Assembly (NCBI GenBank): GCA_019084245.1 | Contig: JAHRFE010000026.1 | Location: 248,001 to 312,000, forward strand | Direction: 5' to 3' | DNA from: Hoeflea sp. | GTDB lineage: Bacteria > Pseudomonadota > Alphaproteobacteria > Rhizobiales > Rhizobiaceae | Length of the DNA: 64,000 nucleotides | Shown here: piece after piece, positions 16,850 to 28,095 of the stretch | How the letters are laid out: every line of letters begins with the position of its first letter | Numbering within the stretch: position 1 is the first letter of the stretch | The notes under the pieces: model-generated | Databases searched by the model: none | Told to the model about the DNA's origin: nothing | The model's input: only the letters and a program-made list of their open reading frames with translations | Translations under genes and position numbers: made by a program

Positions 16850-18139
16850 ATGGCAGACAAGAACGCAAAACTCATCCTGGACGGGAAGGAAATCGAGTTT
16901 CCGGTCAAATCCGGATCCATCGGCCCTGACGTTGTCGACATCGCCACCTTGTACAAGCACACCGGGGCTTTTACCTACGATCCGGGCTTCACCTCCACGG
17001 CATCCTGCGAATCCAAGATCACCTATATCGACGGCGACGAAGGCATTCTGCTGCACCGCGGCTATCCGATCGACCAATTGGCCGAGCACGGTGATTTCCT
17101 GGAAGTCTGCTACCTGCTTCTCTACGGCGAGCTTCCGACGGCAACCCAGAAGGCCGATTTCGACTACCGGGTGACGCGCCATACCATGGTGCATGAACAG
17201 ATGAGTCGCTTCTTCACCGGCTTCCGCCGCGACGCGCACCCGATGGCCGTGATGTGCGGCTGTGTTGGGGCGCTTTCGGCGTTCTATCATGACTCCACAG
17301 ACATCACCGATCCGCATCAGCGCATGGTTGCTTCGATGCGCATGATCGCCAAGATGCCGACGCTGGCGGCGATGGCGTTCAAGTACCATATCGGTCAGCC
17401 GTTCGTGTATCCGAAGAACGACCTTGATTATGCGGCCAACTTCCTGCGCATGTGCTTTGCCGTGCCGTGCGAGGAGTATGTGGTCAATCCGGTGCTGGCG
17501 CGCGCCATGGACCGGATCTTCATCCTGCATGCCGATCACGAGCAGAACGCCTCGACCTCGACCGTGCGTCTCGCCGGCTCGTCGGGCGCCAACCCGTTCG
17601 CCTGCATCGCGGCCGGCATCGCCTGCCTCTGGGGTCCCGCCCATGGCGGCGCCAACGAGGCGGCGCTGAACATGCTCTCCGAAATCGGCAGCGTCGACAA
17701 GATCCCGGAATTCATCGACCGCGCCAAGGACAAGGACGATCCGTTCCGGCTGATGGGCTTTGGCCACCGGGTCTACAAGAACTACGATCCGCGCGCCAAG
17801 ATCATGCAGAAGACCTGCCATGAGGTCCTGAGCGAACTCGGTATCAAGGACGATCCGATGCTCGAGGTGGCGATGGAGCTGGAGCGCATCGCGCTGACCG
17901 ACAGCTATTTCATCGAAAAGAAGCTCTACCCGAACATCGACTTCTATTCGGGCATCACGCTCAAGGCGCTGGGCTTCCCCACCACCATGTTCACGGTGCT
18001 GTTCGCACTCGCGCGCACGGTCGGCTGGATCGCGCAGTGGAGCGAGATGATCGAGGATCCGAGCCAGCGCATCGGCCGTCCGCGCCAGCTCTATATCGGC
18101 GAGACCTCGCGCGATTATGTGCCGGTGTCCAAGCGCTGA
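16850..18139 (+). CDS. gltA: Citrate synthase, type II
   Basis: 429 aa from ATG 16850, supported by GGAAGGA 7 bases upstream and by the usual rhizobial length; the frame is open to 16787. It condenses oxaloacetate with acetyl-CoA at the entry to the TCA cycle. Catalytic landmarks: [20 protein letters not shown] (first His), [10 protein letters not shown] (second His), [15 protein letters not shown] and the aspartate in NIDFYSG. An N-terminal beta domain marks the hexameric, NADH-sensitive Gram-negative type. A terminator follows at 18166. Rhizobial neighbours usually have gltX just upstream; here it is absent. Confidence 0.97.
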   Translation: MADKNAKLILDGKEIEFPVKSGSIGPDVVDIATLYKHTGAFTYDPGFTSTASCESKITYIDGDEGILLHRGYPIDQLAEHGDFLEVCYLLLYGELPTATQKADFDYRVTRHTMVHEQMSRFFTGFRRDAHPMAVMCGCVGALSAFYHDSTDITDPHQRMVASMRMIAKMPTLAAMAFKYHIGQPFVYPKNDLDYAANFLRMCFAVPCEEYVVNPVLARAMDRIFILHADHEQNASTSTVRLAGSSGANPFACIAAGIACLWGPAHGGANEAALNMLSEIGSVDKIPEFIDRAKDKDDPFRLMGFGHRVYKNYDPRAKIMQKTCHEVLSELGIKDDPMLEVAMELERIALTDSYFIEKKLYPNIDFYSGITLKALGFPTTMFTVLFALARTVGWIAQWSEMIEDPSQRIGRPRQLYIGETSRDYVPVSKR

Positions 18140-18165
18140 GCCGGAGCACTGGCTCTCGACTTAAG

Positions 18166-18190
18166 AAAAGGCGCCTTCGGGCGCTTTTTT
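18166..18190. terminator. Rho-independent terminator between gltA and lpxB (likely bidirectional)
   Basis: AAAAG-GCGCC, TTCG tetraloop, GGCGC, TTTTTT. The A-rich left arm gives a T-rich end on the minus strand as well, so it can serve both convergent genes. Confidence 0.9.
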
Positions 18191-18212
18191 AATGGATGAA
18201 ACGCGGGTCTGA

Positions 18213-19373
18213 TCAGCGGCCGATGACGCAGAGCAAGGTCCTGGCAGCGAGCTCGGATGCGGGCTCGCCGGTCTGCATGCGCGACCAGACCAGATCCAGA
18301 TCCTTGAGCATGGCGGCACGATAGAGCGTGTCGCGGGCCAACTGATCGGCATCGCGCGCCAGACGCGCGGCGCGGACCTGGGCGTCATAATACTCGGGAA
18401 CAACCACATGACCGGCGATCATGTTGGGAAGCGCCGCGGTCCAGATGGTGATCTTGCGCGACATCAGACGCGCGATCGGATCCAGCCTGTAGCTGGAAAT
18501 ATGCGGCACGCCCGCAAGCGCCAATTCGAGCAGGACCGTCCCCGAGGCGGCAATCGCAACATCGGCCTGGCCGAAAGCTTCCCACTTGGCGGCGTCGCCC
18601 GTGACGATCCGGCAGGTGACATCCCAGGCCAGCGCCTCGTCGCGGACCTGGCGTTCGACATTGCCGCCAGCGGGCAGCACGAAGCTCATCGCGGGATTGA
18701 TTTGTTTGAGGACCCTGGCGGCCTCGCCAAATTCGCGGCCAAGCCGGGCCACCTCACCGCTGCGCGATCCGGGCAGGATCAGGCAGACGGGCGGGGCCGA
18801 GGACTGTCCAGAGCTGCGCCGCGCGGCTTGCGCCGCATGGGCAGCGACCAGACCCGGATCGTCCATCAAGCGGTGCCCGACATAGGTCAGCGGCGGGCCG
18901 CCGAGGCGGGCCACGATCTCCGGCTCGAACGGAAAGATCGACAGCACATGATCGACATAGGCGTTCATGGCCGGCGCTCGCTCGGGCTTCCAGGCCCAGA
19001 CCGTGGGACAGACATAATTGATGATCTTGAGGTCGGGCAGCGCTGCGCGCACCTTGCGGGCGACCCGATGGGAAAAATCCGGACTGTCGATAATCACCAG
19101 GCAATCGGGCCTTGCCGCAATGATGGCGTCGGCGGTTTGCCTGATGCGCAGGATGAGTTTCGGCAGTTGCTTGATCACGGCCGAAAAGCCGATGATCGAC
19201 AGTTCCGTGTAATCAAACAGCGAGTTCAGTCCCTGAGCAATCAGATGCTCGCCGCCCACTCCGATGAGGACCGGCTGCTCACCGGTGGCGGTTGCAAGCG
19301 CGCGAACCAGCTCTCCGCCGAGGATATCGCCGGAGGGTTCACCGGCAACCACGGCCAGCCTGAGCGCGGTCAT
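18213..19373 (-). CDS. lpxB: Lipid-A-disaccharide synthase
   Basis: 386 aa. LpxB joins UDP-2,3-diacylglucosamine and lipid X to make the lipid A disaccharide at the inner-membrane surface. The N-terminal VVAGEPSGDILGGEL motif and the late ASGTVLLELALAGVPHISSYR segment are characteristic of glycosyltransferase family 19. It overlaps lpxI by 4 bases and is the last gene of the bamA-lpxD-fabZ-lpxA-lpxI-lpxB block. Confidence 0.96.
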   Translation of the reverse strand: MTALRLAVVAGEPSGDILGGELVRALATATGEQPVLIGVGGEHLIAQGLNSLFDYTELSIIGFSAVIKQLPKLILRIRQTADAIIAARPDCLVIIDSPDFSHRVARKVRAALPDLKIINYVCPTVWAWKPERAPAMNAYVDHVLSIFPFEPEIVARLGGPPLTYVGHRLMDDPGLVAAHAAQAARRSSGQSSAPPVCLILPGSRSGEVARLGREFGEAARVLKQINPAMSFVLPAGGNVERQVRDEALAWDVTCRIVTGDAAKWEAFGQADVAIAASGTVLLELALAGVPHISSYRLDPIARLMSRKITIWTAALPNMIAGHVVVPEYYDAQVRAARLARDADQLARDTLYRAAMLKDLDLVWSRMQTGEPASELAARTLLCVIGR

Positions 19374-20254
19374 GAGCTTGCTCCCTCATCCTGCGGCGCG
19401 ATGCCGGTGACGAACAGCCCGAGGCGGTCGGCTTCGGCGATCACGCCGTCACGGTCGAGCATCAGGCTGCGTCCGGCCTCGATCGCAATGCCTGCCAGGC
19501 CTGCCGCATGGGCGTTGGTCACCGTGCCGGGGCCGATGGACGGCAGATCGGCGCGCTCATCCTGACCCGGCTTGCAGAGCTTGACAAGAACGCCTGCGCG
19601 GGCGGCAGGCAATCTGCCCGCGGCCCGCAGATCCGCCACACGGGCGAGCATGGAATCAGTGCCTTCGAGCCCTTCAAGCGCGATCACCCGGCCGCCTACA
19701 GAAACTGCCCCCTGCCCGATATCGAGCCGCCCCAGCGCCAGGGCGGCTGTTGCCGCGGCTTTGATATCGGCAAGATCGGCTTTGGTCGGCCGCACCCGGC
19801 CGAGCGGACCGGCCGGGCCTAGAAGCCCCGGTGCGACCTGCTGCGCTGCAATGACCTTGACGCCCTCGTTTTCCAGAACGCTGATGGCAAAGCGCAACAG
19901 CTTGTCATCGCCGCCCGAAACGACAACACGCAATGCCGTGATAAATCCCCTGAGTGAGCGCCAGGTCGGGCGGATCTCGGCCATATCGGGGCGGCGGCCG
20001 ATGCCGCCGGCGAGCACGACCGAGCCGATGGAGTGGCGGCGCACATCCCGCGCAAATCCCGCCAGATCAGCAATGCTGATCTCACACTGATCAAAGCCGG
20101 ACCAATCCTGATCGGCCTCTCCCTTGATCGCGAAAATATAGGGATCGTGCCCGAGATCCCGCGCGGCCTGAGCCACCAGGACCGGGAACCTGCCCTTGCC
20201 CGCGAGGATAGCGAGCCGACCGGTGATGTCAGGCGCGCCGGCGGGCAGCGTCAT
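19370..20254 (-). CDS. lpxI: UDP-2,3-diacylglucosamine pyrophosphatase LpxI
   Basis: 294 aa, the DUF1009 family identified as LpxI, which replaces LpxH in alphaproteobacteria. It cleaves UDP-2,3-diacylglucosamine to lipid X and UMP. Visible family segments: LAILAGKGRFPVLVAQAA, SVVLAGGIGRRPDM and the C-terminal GPGTVTNAHAAGLAGIAIEAG. Position between lpxA and lpxB, with a 4-base overlap to lpxB, confirms the role. Confidence 0.95.
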   Translation of the reverse strand: MTLPAGAPDITGRLAILAGKGRFPVLVAQAARDLGHDPYIFAIKGEADQDWSGFDQCEISIADLAGFARDVRRHSIGSVVLAGGIGRRPDMAEIRPTWRSLRGFITALRVVVSGGDDKLLRFAISVLENEGVKVIAAQQVAPGLLGPAGPLGRVRPTKADLADIKAAATAALALGRLDIGQGAVSVGGRVIALEGLEGTDSMLARVADLRAAGRLPAARAGVLVKLCKPGQDERADLPSIGPGTVTNAHAAGLAGIAIEAGRSLMLDRDGVIAEADRLGLFVTGIAPQDEGASS

Positions 20255-20259
20255 CTGCG

Positions 20260-21093
20260 TCAGCCCCGCTGGCCCCGGGCAGGCGAAGACAGTGCGCGCT
20301 CGCTTTCGGCATCGATGAAGGCGACGATATCGGCCACGGCTGCATTCGTTTCCGCCATTTCGCGCACATGTGTGATGTTCTGCCGGATCGGTGTCGCGGG
20401 ATCGAAGATCATCTTGTACGCCCGGCGAACGGCATGAATGGCAGGCTTGTCGAAGCCCGAGCGCTGCATGCCGATGATGTTGAGGCCCATCAGCACGCCG
20501 GGATTGCCGTTGAGCATGCCGTAGGGAATGACATCATTGCTGACAGCGGCGAGCCCGCCAATGAAGGCATGGTGGCCGATGCGGGTGAACTGGTGCACGG
20601 CGGCGCCGCCGCCCATGATCACCCGGTCGCCGATGGTGACATGGCCTGCGAGCATGACATTGTTGGACAGGATGACATTGCTGCCGACATGGCAATCATG
20701 GGCCACGTGCGAGTAGGCAAGGAACATCGAATTGTCGCCAACCGTTGTCTGGCCGCCAAAATCCGGCATGCCCGGATGCATGGTCACGCCTTCGCGGATG
20801 GTGCATCCCCGGCCGATGATCAGTTCGGTGTCTTCGCCCTTGTAATGGATGTTCTGCGGCGCACAGCCGAGAACGGCGTTGGGATAGATGATGGTCCCCT
20901 CGCCGATCGTTGTCGTGCCGTCGATGACGACATGGCTCATAACCCGCACATTGTCGCCAAGCTTCACCTTCGGGCCGATGTGGCAGAACGGGCCGATCTC
21001 GACATTCAAACCGATTTTCGCTCCATCCTCGACAATCGCCGAAGGATGAATGCGGTAGGCATGCAGGGTTGCTGCGGGTGCGGTAAAAGTCAT
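20260..21093 (-). CDS. lpxA: UDP-N-acetylglucosamine O-acyltransferase
   Basis: 277 aa. First lipid A enzyme: transfers a 3-hydroxyacyl chain from ACP to UDP-GlcNAc. The N-terminal two-thirds are hexapeptide repeats forming a left-handed beta-helix ([14 protein letters not shown]...). The catalytic histidine is in [15 protein letters not shown] helical C-terminal domain ends the protein. It overlaps fabZ by 4 bases. Confidence 0.96.
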   Translation of the reverse strand: MTFTAPAATLHAYRIHPSAIVEDGAKIGLNVEIGPFCHIGPKVKLGDNVRVMSHVVIDGTTTIGEGTIIYPNAVLGCAPQNIHYKGEDTELIIGRGCTIREGVTMHPGMPDFGGQTTVGDNSMFLAYSHVAHDCHVGSNVILSNNVMLAGHVTIGDRVIMGGGAAVHQFTRIGHHAFIGGLAAVSNDVIPYGMLNGNPGVLMGLNIIGMQRSGFDKPAIHAVRRAYKMIFDPATPIRQNITHVREMAETNAAVADIVAFIDAESERALSSPARGQRG

Positions 21094-21563
21094 TCAGTCT
21101 CGCTTTCTGACGGAACCAGCATGGCTCCGATGTCAGCTTCGGCGACCTTGGCGTTGTCGACCATTGCCTCGCAATGGAAGCGCCAGATGTTGCCGCGCTG
21201 CTTGGTCTTTGTGACATGGTATTCCAGCCGGTCGCCGGGAATGACCGGCTTGCGGAACTTCGCATTGTCGATCGTCATGAAATAGACAAGCTTGCTTCCG
21301 GCCCCGGTCGCGCGCGCGCAGATGGCGCCGGCGGTCTGGGCCATGCCTTCGATGATCAGCACCCCGGGCATGATCGGATTGCCCGGAAAATGACCGGTGA
21401 AATGCGGCTCGCTGGCCGTCACGTTCTTGATGCCGATGGCGGAATTGTCGGCATCAATGTCAATGATCTTGTCCACCAGCAGGAACGGGTAGCGGTGCGG
21501 CAGCAACTTCATGATGTCGCGAATTCCGGCTGTTTCCAGCGTTGTCTTCGAAGCTTCGGTCAT
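21090..21563 (-). CDS. fabZ: 3-hydroxyacyl-ACP dehydratase
   Basis: 157 aa hot-dog fold enzyme that dehydrates 3-hydroxyacyl-ACP in fatty-acid elongation and so balances acyl supply between lipid A and phospholipid. Signature parts: [14 protein letters not shown] and the active-site [20 protein letters not shown], containing the catalytic His and Glu. It overlaps both lpxD and lpxA by 4 bases. Confidence 0.96.
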   Translation of the reverse strand: MTEASKTTLETAGIRDIMKLLPHRYPFLLVDKIIDIDADNSAIGIKNVTASEPHFTGHFPGNPIMPGVLIIEGMAQTAGAICARATGAGSKLVYFMTIDNAKFRKPVIPGDRLEYHVTKTKQRGNIWRFHCEAMVDNAKVAEADIGAMLVPSESETE

Positions 21564-22633
21564 TGCTCCTCGCCACCCTTTTCCATCCTGGCCCTGCCCG
21601 TCTTGCCGAAGGCCCGGGCATTGGCATCGGCCACATCTCTCAAAAAGCCGTTCATCGGCCGCGCGGGTATTCCTGCCCAGCGGACATTGGCAGGCACATG
21701 GCTTGCAACGCCGCTCATCGCGGCAATCTGGGCGCCATCGCCGATGGTGATATGTCCGTTGACAGCACAGGCGCCGCCAATCATCACGCCGTCACCCAGC
21801 GTCGTGCTGCCGGCTATACCGGTCTGGGACACGATAACACAATGACGTCCGATCCGGACATTGTGCGCGATCTGTACCTGATTGTCGATTTTCGTGCCTT
21901 CGCCGATCACCGTATCGTCGAGCGCACCGCGGTCAATTGTCGTGGACGCGCCGATTTCAACATGATCCTGGATGATGACCCGGCCGATCTGCGGGATCTT
22001 GACCAATCCCCGTGGACCAGCGCTATAGCCAAAGCCATCCTGCCCGATGGAGGCCGAGGGATGGATGATCACGTGATTGCCAATCAGCGCGTGCTGCACC
22101 GTGGCCCCGTGGCCGATGTCGCAGTTGCGGCCGATGCGCGTGCCCTCGCCGATGGCCGCGCCCGAGGCAATGACCGTCCCCTCACCAATCTCCGCCCGGG
22201 CGCCGACAACCGCTCCGGCTTCGACGATGGCCCCATCCTCGATGATCGCCGAGGGGTGAACTATGGCCGCCTTGGACACACCGGTTGCCGATGTGAAGCG
22301 CAACGGACGCATGGCCGAAGGCATGAGTGCCGCGCCTGCGAGGGCAAATGCGGATTGTGGATCGGCTGTGATCAGGGCAGCAACGCCAGCGGGAACTTCA
22401 GGGGCGAGTTTTGCCGTCACGAAGACCGCGCCGGCCCGGGAACTTTTCAGTTCTGGCAACGCCTTACGAGCGCTTGCGAAGGTAACATCGCTGGTTCCGG
22501 CACGCGACAGCGGCGCTATCGATGTGACAATCCGTCCGGAAAAAGCGGGATTCGCGACTTCAGCTCCGCAACGACCGGAGAGGTCTGAAAGCGAGATGCC
22601 TTCATGCGGAGAAAAGAAGCGAATTTTGTCCAT
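21560..22633 (-). CDS. lpxD: UDP-3-O-acylglucosamine N-acyltransferase
   Basis: 357 aa. Adds the second hydroxyacyl chain in lipid A synthesis. An N-terminal uridine-binding domain (about 1-100) is followed by hexapeptide beta-helix repeats with [22 protein letters not shown] and the catalytic histidine in [11 protein letters not shown] short basic C-terminal tail ends EEQ. It starts 50 bases after bamA, with a hairpin in the gap. Confidence 0.95.
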   Translation of the reverse strand: MDKIRFFSPHEGISLSDLSGRCGAEVANPAFSGRIVTSIAPLSRAGTSDVTFASARKALPELKSSRAGAVFVTAKLAPEVPAGVAALITADPQSAFALAGAALMPSAMRPLRFTSATGVSKAAIVHPSAIIEDGAIVEAGAVVGARAEIGEGTVIASGAAIGEGTRIGRNCDIGHGATVQHALIGNHVIIHPSASIGQDGFGYSAGPRGLVKIPQIGRVIIQDHVEIGASTTIDRGALDDTVIGEGTKIDNQVQIAHNVRIGRHCVIVSQTGIAGSTTLGDGVMIGGACAVNGHITIGDGAQIAAMSGVASHVPANVRWAGIPARPMNGFLRDVADANARAFGKTGRARMEKGGEEQ

Positions 22634-22654
22634 AAGGAAACCAAATCGAGAGAC

Positions 22655-22676
22655 CGGGTGGCCATCAGGCCACCCG
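22655..22676 (-). promoter_or_regulatory. Hairpin between bamA and lpxD
   Basis: Perfect 9-bp stem CGGGTGGCC / GGCCACCCG with an ATCA loop, starting 8 bases after the bamA stop. No T-run follows on the minus strand, so it may be an mRNA-stabilising or processing element, or a leaky terminator between bamA and the lipid A genes. Confidence 0.6.
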
Positions 22677-22683
22677 TGCCGGA

Positions 22684-25041
22684 TCAGAAGCGCGTCGAGG
22701 CGCCGAAGCCGAATTTCTTGACGTCGTCGTAGTTTTCCTTGACGACCGGTTCGGCATAATAGACCCGCAAGGGACCAAACGGCGAGGCCCAGGTGATGCC
22801 GACGCCCACCGAGGCACGCCAGTCCATGTTGTTGCCAACCAGGGTCTGCCCCCCGAAATCAGCGGCAGAGATGTCATTGCCATAGAGCGTGGCCGCATCG
22901 GCGAAGACATTGAAGCGCAGGCCAAGATCACGGGAGACCAGCGGCATCGGTGCGGACACTTCCGCAGAGCCATTGAAATAGGTGGTGCCGCCAGCGGCGC
23001 CGACATTGGTGGCGCCACTGAACACACGCGGGCCGATGCCCCTGTTGTCAAAGCCGCGAATGGTTTCCTGACCGATGAACAGATGGTCGAAGACGCGCAG
23101 ATTGTTGCTGGTGGAGAGAATATGTCCGCCACCCACGCTCAGTTGACCGATCATGTCAGCCTGCTCGGAGATCATCCGGAAATAGCTCGCCTTGGCGGTT
23201 GTCTTGAGATAGTCGGAGTCAAATCCGAGACCGGCGTATTCCTGGGTGAACCGGGCCGAAATCCCCTCACGCGGCAGCTTCTGGTCGTCCAGCGTGTTGT
23301 AAGTCAAGGTATAGGACAACGCGCCGATCTGGTGACCGCCATTGGCAACTGTACGGGCGACGGCGTTCCGCTCCGGAAGCGATGCGATATTGGCCAGAGT
23401 GACGCCGGAATAGCTTGTATCCGAGTATTTGAACGCCGTGCTCAGATAAATCTCTTCGGTAATCGGCGCGCCGATCCTCAGGTTGATGCCCTGGGTTTCG
23501 TCCTCAAAGCCCGTGTAGCTCGAATCTTTGGTCTTGAATACATCGAACCCGGCAGCCAGGCGGTAGCCAAGGAAATAGGGCTCGGTGAACGACAAATTGT
23601 ATTCACGCGTATCCTCTCCGCCGCCGACCGATGCCCGGATAAACTGGCCGCGACCGAGGAAGTTGCGCTCTGTAATGTCAACGCTGGCACTAAAGCCGCC
23701 ATTGTTGGAATAGCCGCCGCCAACACCGAATTCGCCGGTCGACTGATCCTTGACATCGACAATCAGAACCACGCGGTCAGGCTGCGAACCGGGCTGGGTG
23801 GAAATATCGACCGAGGAGAAGAACTTGAGGTCTTCGAGCCGCTTCTTGGCGCGACGGACCAGGACCTGGTTGAAGGCGTCGCCTTCAGACAGATCGAATT
23901 CGCGACGGATCACATAGTCGCGGGTGCGGGTGTTGCCGCGGATTTCGATGCGCTCGACATAGGCGCGCGAGCCCTCGTCAACCAGATAGACCACTGAAAT
24001 GGTGCGGTTGGTGTAATCGCGATCGCCGCGCGGGGTGATGGTGGCGAACGGGTAGCCCTGTGTGGCGACGCGGTCGGAAATCGCGAGAATCGTGTCCTCG
24101 ACATCCTTGGCGCTGTAGACCGCACCGCTGCGGGTTTCGACCAGGCCCTTGAGCGAGTCCGAATCAATCCCGGGAACGGTGCTCTCGATGCTCACGTCAC
24201 CGAAAACGTAGCGCTCACCCTCTTCCACCGTGATGGTCACAACATATTCATTGTTGGTTTCATCAAGCTCGGCGAAGGAGGAGATGACGCGGAAATCGGC
24301 GTAGCCGCGGTTGTAATAGAACCGGCGCAGCAGCTCTTCATCGGCGCGCAGCTTGTCCTCGTCATAGACATCCTTGCGGGACAGGAACGACAGGAAGCCG
24401 GAGCGCTTGGTGGTGATGACATCGGACAGGCGGCCATCGCCGAATGCCTGGTTGCCAACGAAGTTGATCGAGGAAATCTTGGTGCGGTCGCCTTCATTGA
24501 TCTCAAAGGCGAGATTGACGCGACCGCCCTCGACGGGAACAACGCGGGTGGTCACGACAGCGTCGCTGCGTCCGATGGCTGCATAGGCGTCGCGAATGGC
24601 CTGCACATCGGCCTGAATGATGAGATCATTGTAGGCGCCAAGCTGGCGGCTCTGGACAACACCCCTCAGGGCCACGTCCTTGATCTTCTTGTTGCCGTTG
24701 AAGACGACCTGATTGATGACCTGGTTCTCTGAAACAGTCACGACCAGAGCCGAGCCGGAGACCATAATCTGAACATCGGAGAACAAGCCGGTCGCAAACA
24801 GCCGCTTTACCGATTCGTCGATGTCGTTGTTGTTGAAACTCGAGCCAGGCGTGATCGTCAGATTGCCGCGGACGGTTGATGCGTCGACGCGGGAATTCCC
24901 CCTTACGTCGATACGGCTGACGACCGCTGCTTCTGCAATTGCAACCCCGGCAAGCATCGAGACGCCCGCGCCCGTCACAACGATCCCCGCGGTCAGCGCA
25001 ACTGCTGACACTGCGTTCAAAAACTTTGAACCGGCTTTCAT
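22684..25041 (-). CDS. bamA: Outer membrane protein assembly factor BamA
   Basis: 785 aa with an N-terminal signal peptide (about residues 1-38, ending AIAEA). Five POTRA domains follow (about 40-440), then a C-terminal 16-strand barrel ending in phenylalanine (FGFGASTRF), the usual outer-membrane signature. The core of the BAM complex, it folds beta-barrel proteins into the outer membrane. It follows rseP after 203 bases and leads into the lipid A genes, coupling protein and LPS assembly. Confidence 0.96.
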   Translation of the reverse strand: MKAGSKFLNAVSAVALTAGIVVTGAGVSMLAGVAIAEAAVVSRIDVRGNSRVDASTVRGNLTITPGSSFNNNDIDESVKRLFATGLFSDVQIMVSGSALVVTVSENQVINQVVFNGNKKIKDVALRGVVQSRQLGAYNDLIIQADVQAIRDAYAAIGRSDAVVTTRVVPVEGGRVNLAFEINEGDRTKISSINFVGNQAFGDGRLSDVITTKRSGFLSFLSRKDVYDEDKLRADEELLRRFYYNRGYADFRVISSFAELDETNNEYVVTITVEEGERYVFGDVSIESTVPGIDSDSLKGLVETRSGAVYSAKDVEDTILAISDRVATQGYPFATITPRGDRDYTNRTISVVYLVDEGSRAYVERIEIRGNTRTRDYVIRREFDLSEGDAFNQVLVRRAKKRLEDLKFFSSVDISTQPGSQPDRVVLIVDVKDQSTGEFGVGGGYSNNGGFSASVDITERNFLGRGQFIRASVGGGEDTREYNLSFTEPYFLGYRLAAGFDVFKTKDSSYTGFEDETQGINLRIGAPITEEIYLSTAFKYSDTSYSGVTLANIASLPERNAVARTVANGGHQIGALSYTLTYNTLDDQKLPREGISARFTQEYAGLGFDSDYLKTTAKASYFRMISEQADMIGQLSVGGGHILSTSNNLRVFDHLFIGQETIRGFDNRGIGPRVFSGATNVGAAGGTTYFNGSAEVSAPMPLVSRDLGLRFNVFADAATLYGNDISAADFGGQTLVGNNMDWRASVGVGITWASPFGPLRVYYAEPVVKENYDDVKKFGFGASTRF

Positions 25042-25174
25042 TGATCTTATTACCTTTTTTTACTCGAATGCCCCAAACGGAGACACGCATCGTGAGTCAT
25101 GACTTGCGCCCGTTTTACCCGCTTTTCATACACAAGCAAGGGACGGAGTTAATTTCTGTTTACTTCCCTCGACG

Positions 25175-25194
25175 GCGTGGCTGTTTGGCCACGC
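25175..25194 (-). other. Hairpin in the rseP-bamA gap
   Basis: GCGTGGC / GCCACGC arms flank a six-base loop in the 203-base region between rseP and bamA. No T-run follows in either direction. It may be a leader structure of bamA mRNA; function unknown. Confidence 0.4.
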
Positions 25195-25244
25195 TTGAGC
25201 AATTTCAGGGTTAACAACTGGTTAGCATAGCTCACACCCAGATT

Positions 25245-26378
25245 TCAACCGATCAGCATCGTAACATCGTTCCAGGTCGCAAAAATCATCAGCGCCAGAA
25301 CAATCGACAATCCGAACCGGTAGGCCCACTCCTGAGCCACCTCTCCCGGCGGTCGGCCACGCACGGCCTCGATGGCGTAAAACACCAGATGACCGCCATC
25401 GAGCATCGGCACCGGCATGAGGTTGAGCAGGCCGATGGACACCGACAGAACCGCCGCAAGCTGAATCAGCGCCATGATGCCGAGTGTCGACATGTCCTTG
25501 GAATATTTGGCTACCCTGATCGGGCCGCCCAGCTGATCGGGCTTTTCGCGGCCGCTGATGATGTTGCCGAGATAGCCGACGGTGCGGGTGACAATGTACC
25601 AGCTTTGCGCAACGCCCTCGCCGACCGCTTCGATCGGTCCATATTCGCGTACCCTGAAATTGCCTGCGTCAGTGTCGGTCACCACGCCGATGCGGCCGAC
25701 CTCCATCTTGTTGCCGAAATTGTCGGCAATTTCGGTGCGGACGGGCGTCAGCGTGAGATCCACCAGCTCGCCATTGCGGTCCATGGTCAATGTCATCGGG
25801 ACTTCCGGGCGCACGCTGACATAGCGCTGCACGTCGTCAAAGATCTCGACCTCGATGCCGTCAATCGCAACGAAACGGTCGCCGGCCAGGATGCCGGCCG
25901 CCTCGGCGGCGCTTGCGGGCTGGACGCTGGCGACCACGGGATCGGAGATCATCCGGCCATTGATGCCGAAGGTGACGGAGAAGATCGCAATCGCCAGAAT
26001 GAAATTGGCAATCGGTCCTGCGGCAACGGTTGCGGCGCGACGCCACAGGGCCGCATTGGGGAAGGATTGCGCCCGCTCGGCCGCGGAGAGCGCCGGCGCA
26101 CCGGAACCCGAGGGCTGGCTCGCGGCGTTCTCGTCGCCCAGGAACTTGACATAGCCGCCGAGTGGAATCAGCGACACTTTCCAGCGGGTGCCGTGGCGGT
26201 CGGTGCGGCCGAAGAGCTCCGGGCCAAAGCCGACGGAAAAGACTTCGGCCTTTATGCCGCACCAGCGCCCGACCAGATAATGCCCCAGCTCGTGGAAGAA
26301 GACGACAATGGTCAAGACCAGCAGGAACGGCGGCAAGGCGCTGAGGATGCTTCCTGCCGAGGATGTCAGAAATTCCAT
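25245..26378 (-). CDS. rseP: RseP site-2 intramembrane metalloprotease
   Basis: 377 aa from ATG 26378 (AAGGAT upstream; the frame extends to 26429 without support). Zinc site HELGH lies in the first transmembrane helix (VVFFHELGHYLVGRW), and the third ligand region NLMPVPMLDGGHL is near the C-terminus. A PDZ domain (about residues 130-220, AGILAGDRFVAIDG) lies between. It releases anti-sigma factors by intramembrane cleavage in the envelope stress response. The position between cdsA and bamA is conserved in proteobacteria. Confidence 0.95.
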   Translation of the reverse strand: MEFLTSSAGSILSALPPFLLVLTIVVFFHELGHYLVGRWCGIKAEVFSVGFGPELFGRTDRHGTRWKVSLIPLGGYVKFLGDENAASQPSGSGAPALSAAERAQSFPNAALWRRAATVAAGPIANFILAIAIFSVTFGINGRMISDPVVASVQPASAAEAAGILAGDRFVAIDGIEVEIFDDVQRYVSVRPEVPMTLTMDRNGELVDLTLTPVRTEIADNFGNKMEVGRIGVVTDTDAGNFRVREYGPIEAVGEGVAQSWYIVTRTVGYLGNIISGREKPDQLGGPIRVAKYSKDMSTLGIMALIQLAAVLSVSIGLLNLMPVPMLDGGHLVFYAIEAVRGRPPGEVAQEWAYRFGLSIVLALMIFATWNDVTMLIG

Positions 26379-26477
26379 AGGGTCGTATCCTTTTGGGACG
26401 CGAACAGTCCAGCGCGTCTCATGACGCAAGGCTGTCAGCGCCAGCTTGATTCATACCGCCGGAGGCGACTTCCCCGC

Positions 26478-27314
26478 TTATAGACCGAGCAACCTTGCCG
26501 CAAGCTCGTCCGTCACGCCTGCATGATCCGCCAGCGGCAGAAGATTGCCCAGTACAAAGGCTGCAAATGCGGCAAAGACAAGACCGTCGACCCGGTCCAT
26601 GACGCCGCCATGGCCGGGGATGATATGGCCGGAATCCTTGGCCCCCAGACGGCGCTTGACCCAGGATTCAAACAGATCGCCAATGATCGACGCCACCACC
26701 AGCGCAAAGGCCACCAGAGGGATAGTGACCCCGCCGCCCTGGCGAAAGGCAAGTGCCGTGGCCACACCGGCCCCCACGCCCGCAGCCGCGCCAAAAACCG
26801 CGCCCGACCAGGTCTTGCCGGGCGAGATGCGCGGCGCCAGCTTGGGGCCGCCGAGCGCGCGGCCGCAAAACAGCGCCAAAGTGTCAGCGGTCCAGACAAT
26901 GGCGTAGATGAACAGCATGGCGAACAGGCCGGAGAGGCCATCGCCGCGAATCTCCGCCAGCGCCAGGCCGGCGAAACCGGCATAGAGCACCGCGGTCGCC
27001 GACCACAGCCCGCTGCCGCGCTTGACGCCGGCCAGGGTCGCGCCTGCCGCGCCGATGACGATTGCCGCCAGCGCCATCGACGGCAGTGATGTCATGACAA
27101 ACAGCGCCGTCGCAAGCACCGCCAGCCAGCCGATCGCATTGGCGAGCGGGGCCTTGACCGGCGCGTTGGCCATCGTGGAGAATTCGTAATGCATGGCCAG
27201 CATGATGATCACGGCCAGGCTTCTGAACCAGATGCCGCCAGCCCAGGTTGCCGCCAGGACCACGATGCCCAGGACGAGGGCGGAGGCGATCCTGAGCTGC
27301 AACTCGCGCGACAT
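26478..27314 (-). CDS. cdsA: Phosphatidate cytidylyltransferase
   Basis: 278 aa from ATG 27314, whose A is shared with the uppS stop (TGATG); the open frame to 27464 lies inside uppS and is not used. Makes CDP-diacylglycerol from CTP and phosphatidate, the branch point to all phospholipids. About seven membrane helices, and the CDS signature at SWVKRRLGAKDSG followed by PGHGGVMDRVD. Confidence 0.94.
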   Translation of the reverse strand: MSRELQLRIASALVLGIVVLAATWAGGIWFRSLAVIIMLAMHYEFSTMANAPVKAPLANAIGWLAVLATALFVMTSLPSMALAAIVIGAAGATLAGVKRGSGLWSATAVLYAGFAGLALAEIRGDGLSGLFAMLFIYAIVWTADTLALFCGRALGGPKLAPRISPGKTWSGAVFGAAAGVGAGVATALAFRQGGGVTIPLVAFALVVASIIGDLFESWVKRRLGAKDSGHIIPGHGGVMDRVDGLVFAAFAAFVLGNLLPLADHAGVTDELAARLLGL

Positions 27315-28069
27315 CAGGAGCCGACCGCGATGTCGGGCGTTGTCACCGCGCCGAAACGGCGCTCCCGGCGATTGTATTCGGCGAGCGCATCGTAAAACGC
27401 ACTGCGATCGAAATCCGGCCACAGGCACGGCATGAACACGAATTCCGAGTAGGCCGCCTGCCACAAGAGGAAATTCGACAGCCGCTGCTCGCCGCTTGTC
27501 CGGATCACCAGATCCGGATCGGGAATGCCGGTGGTGTCGATATAGGTGGACAGCGTCGCCTCGTTGACGGTTGCCGGATCGATCCGGCCCGAGCGGACCG
27601 CTTCGGCGATCGAACGGACGGCGCGGGCCAGTTCGTCGCGCGCGCCGTAATTGAAGGCGATGATCAGGGTGACGCCAGTGTTGCCGCGGGTCCGGTCCTC
27701 AGCCTCGTTGAGCAGAGCCCGGATATCGGGCTGGACCGTTTCGCGGCAGCCAATCACCTTGACGCAGACATTCTCGCGATGCAGTTCGGCCAGATCCCTG
27801 CGCAGGAAGAACCGCAGGATCCCCATCAGGTCGGAGACCTCGTCCTTCGGGCGGTTCCAGTTTTCAGACGAAAAGGCAAACAGGGTGAGGTAATCGATCC
27901 GGGCTTCGGCGGCGGTGCGCACGGCCTCCCTGACACGCTCCACGCCAGCCCGGTGGCCGGCCGTGCGCGGCAGGCCCCGCGCACTGGCCCAGCGACCGTT
28001 GCCATCCATGATGATGGCGACATGCCGAGGCATGATTATGGGAGCTTCATGTCGCATTGTTTTGGCCAT
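27314..28069 (-). CDS. uppS: Undecaprenyl diphosphate synthase (cis-prenyltransferase)
   Basis: 251 aa. Extends farnesyl-PP to C55-PP, the lipid carrier for peptidoglycan and O-antigen. Contains [13 protein letters not shown] (catalytic Asp), [23 protein letters not shown] and the C-terminal [20 protein letters not shown]. Linked to cdsA by a TGATG overlap and 26 bases after frr. Confidence 0.96.
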   Translation of the reverse strand: MAKTMRHEAPIIMPRHVAIIMDGNGRWASARGLPRTAGHRAGVERVREAVRTAAEARIDYLTLFAFSSENWNRPKDEVSDLMGILRFFLRRDLAELHRENVCVKVIGCRETVQPDIRALLNEAEDRTRGNTGVTLIIAFNYGARDELARAVRSIAEAVRSGRIDPATVNEATLSTYIDTTGIPDPDLVIRTSGEQRLSNFLLWQAAYSEFVFMPCLWPDFDRSAFYDALAEYNRRERRFGAVTTPDIAVGS

Positions 28070-28095
28070 TTCCCGGTTTGTAACGCGAGTCGCAC

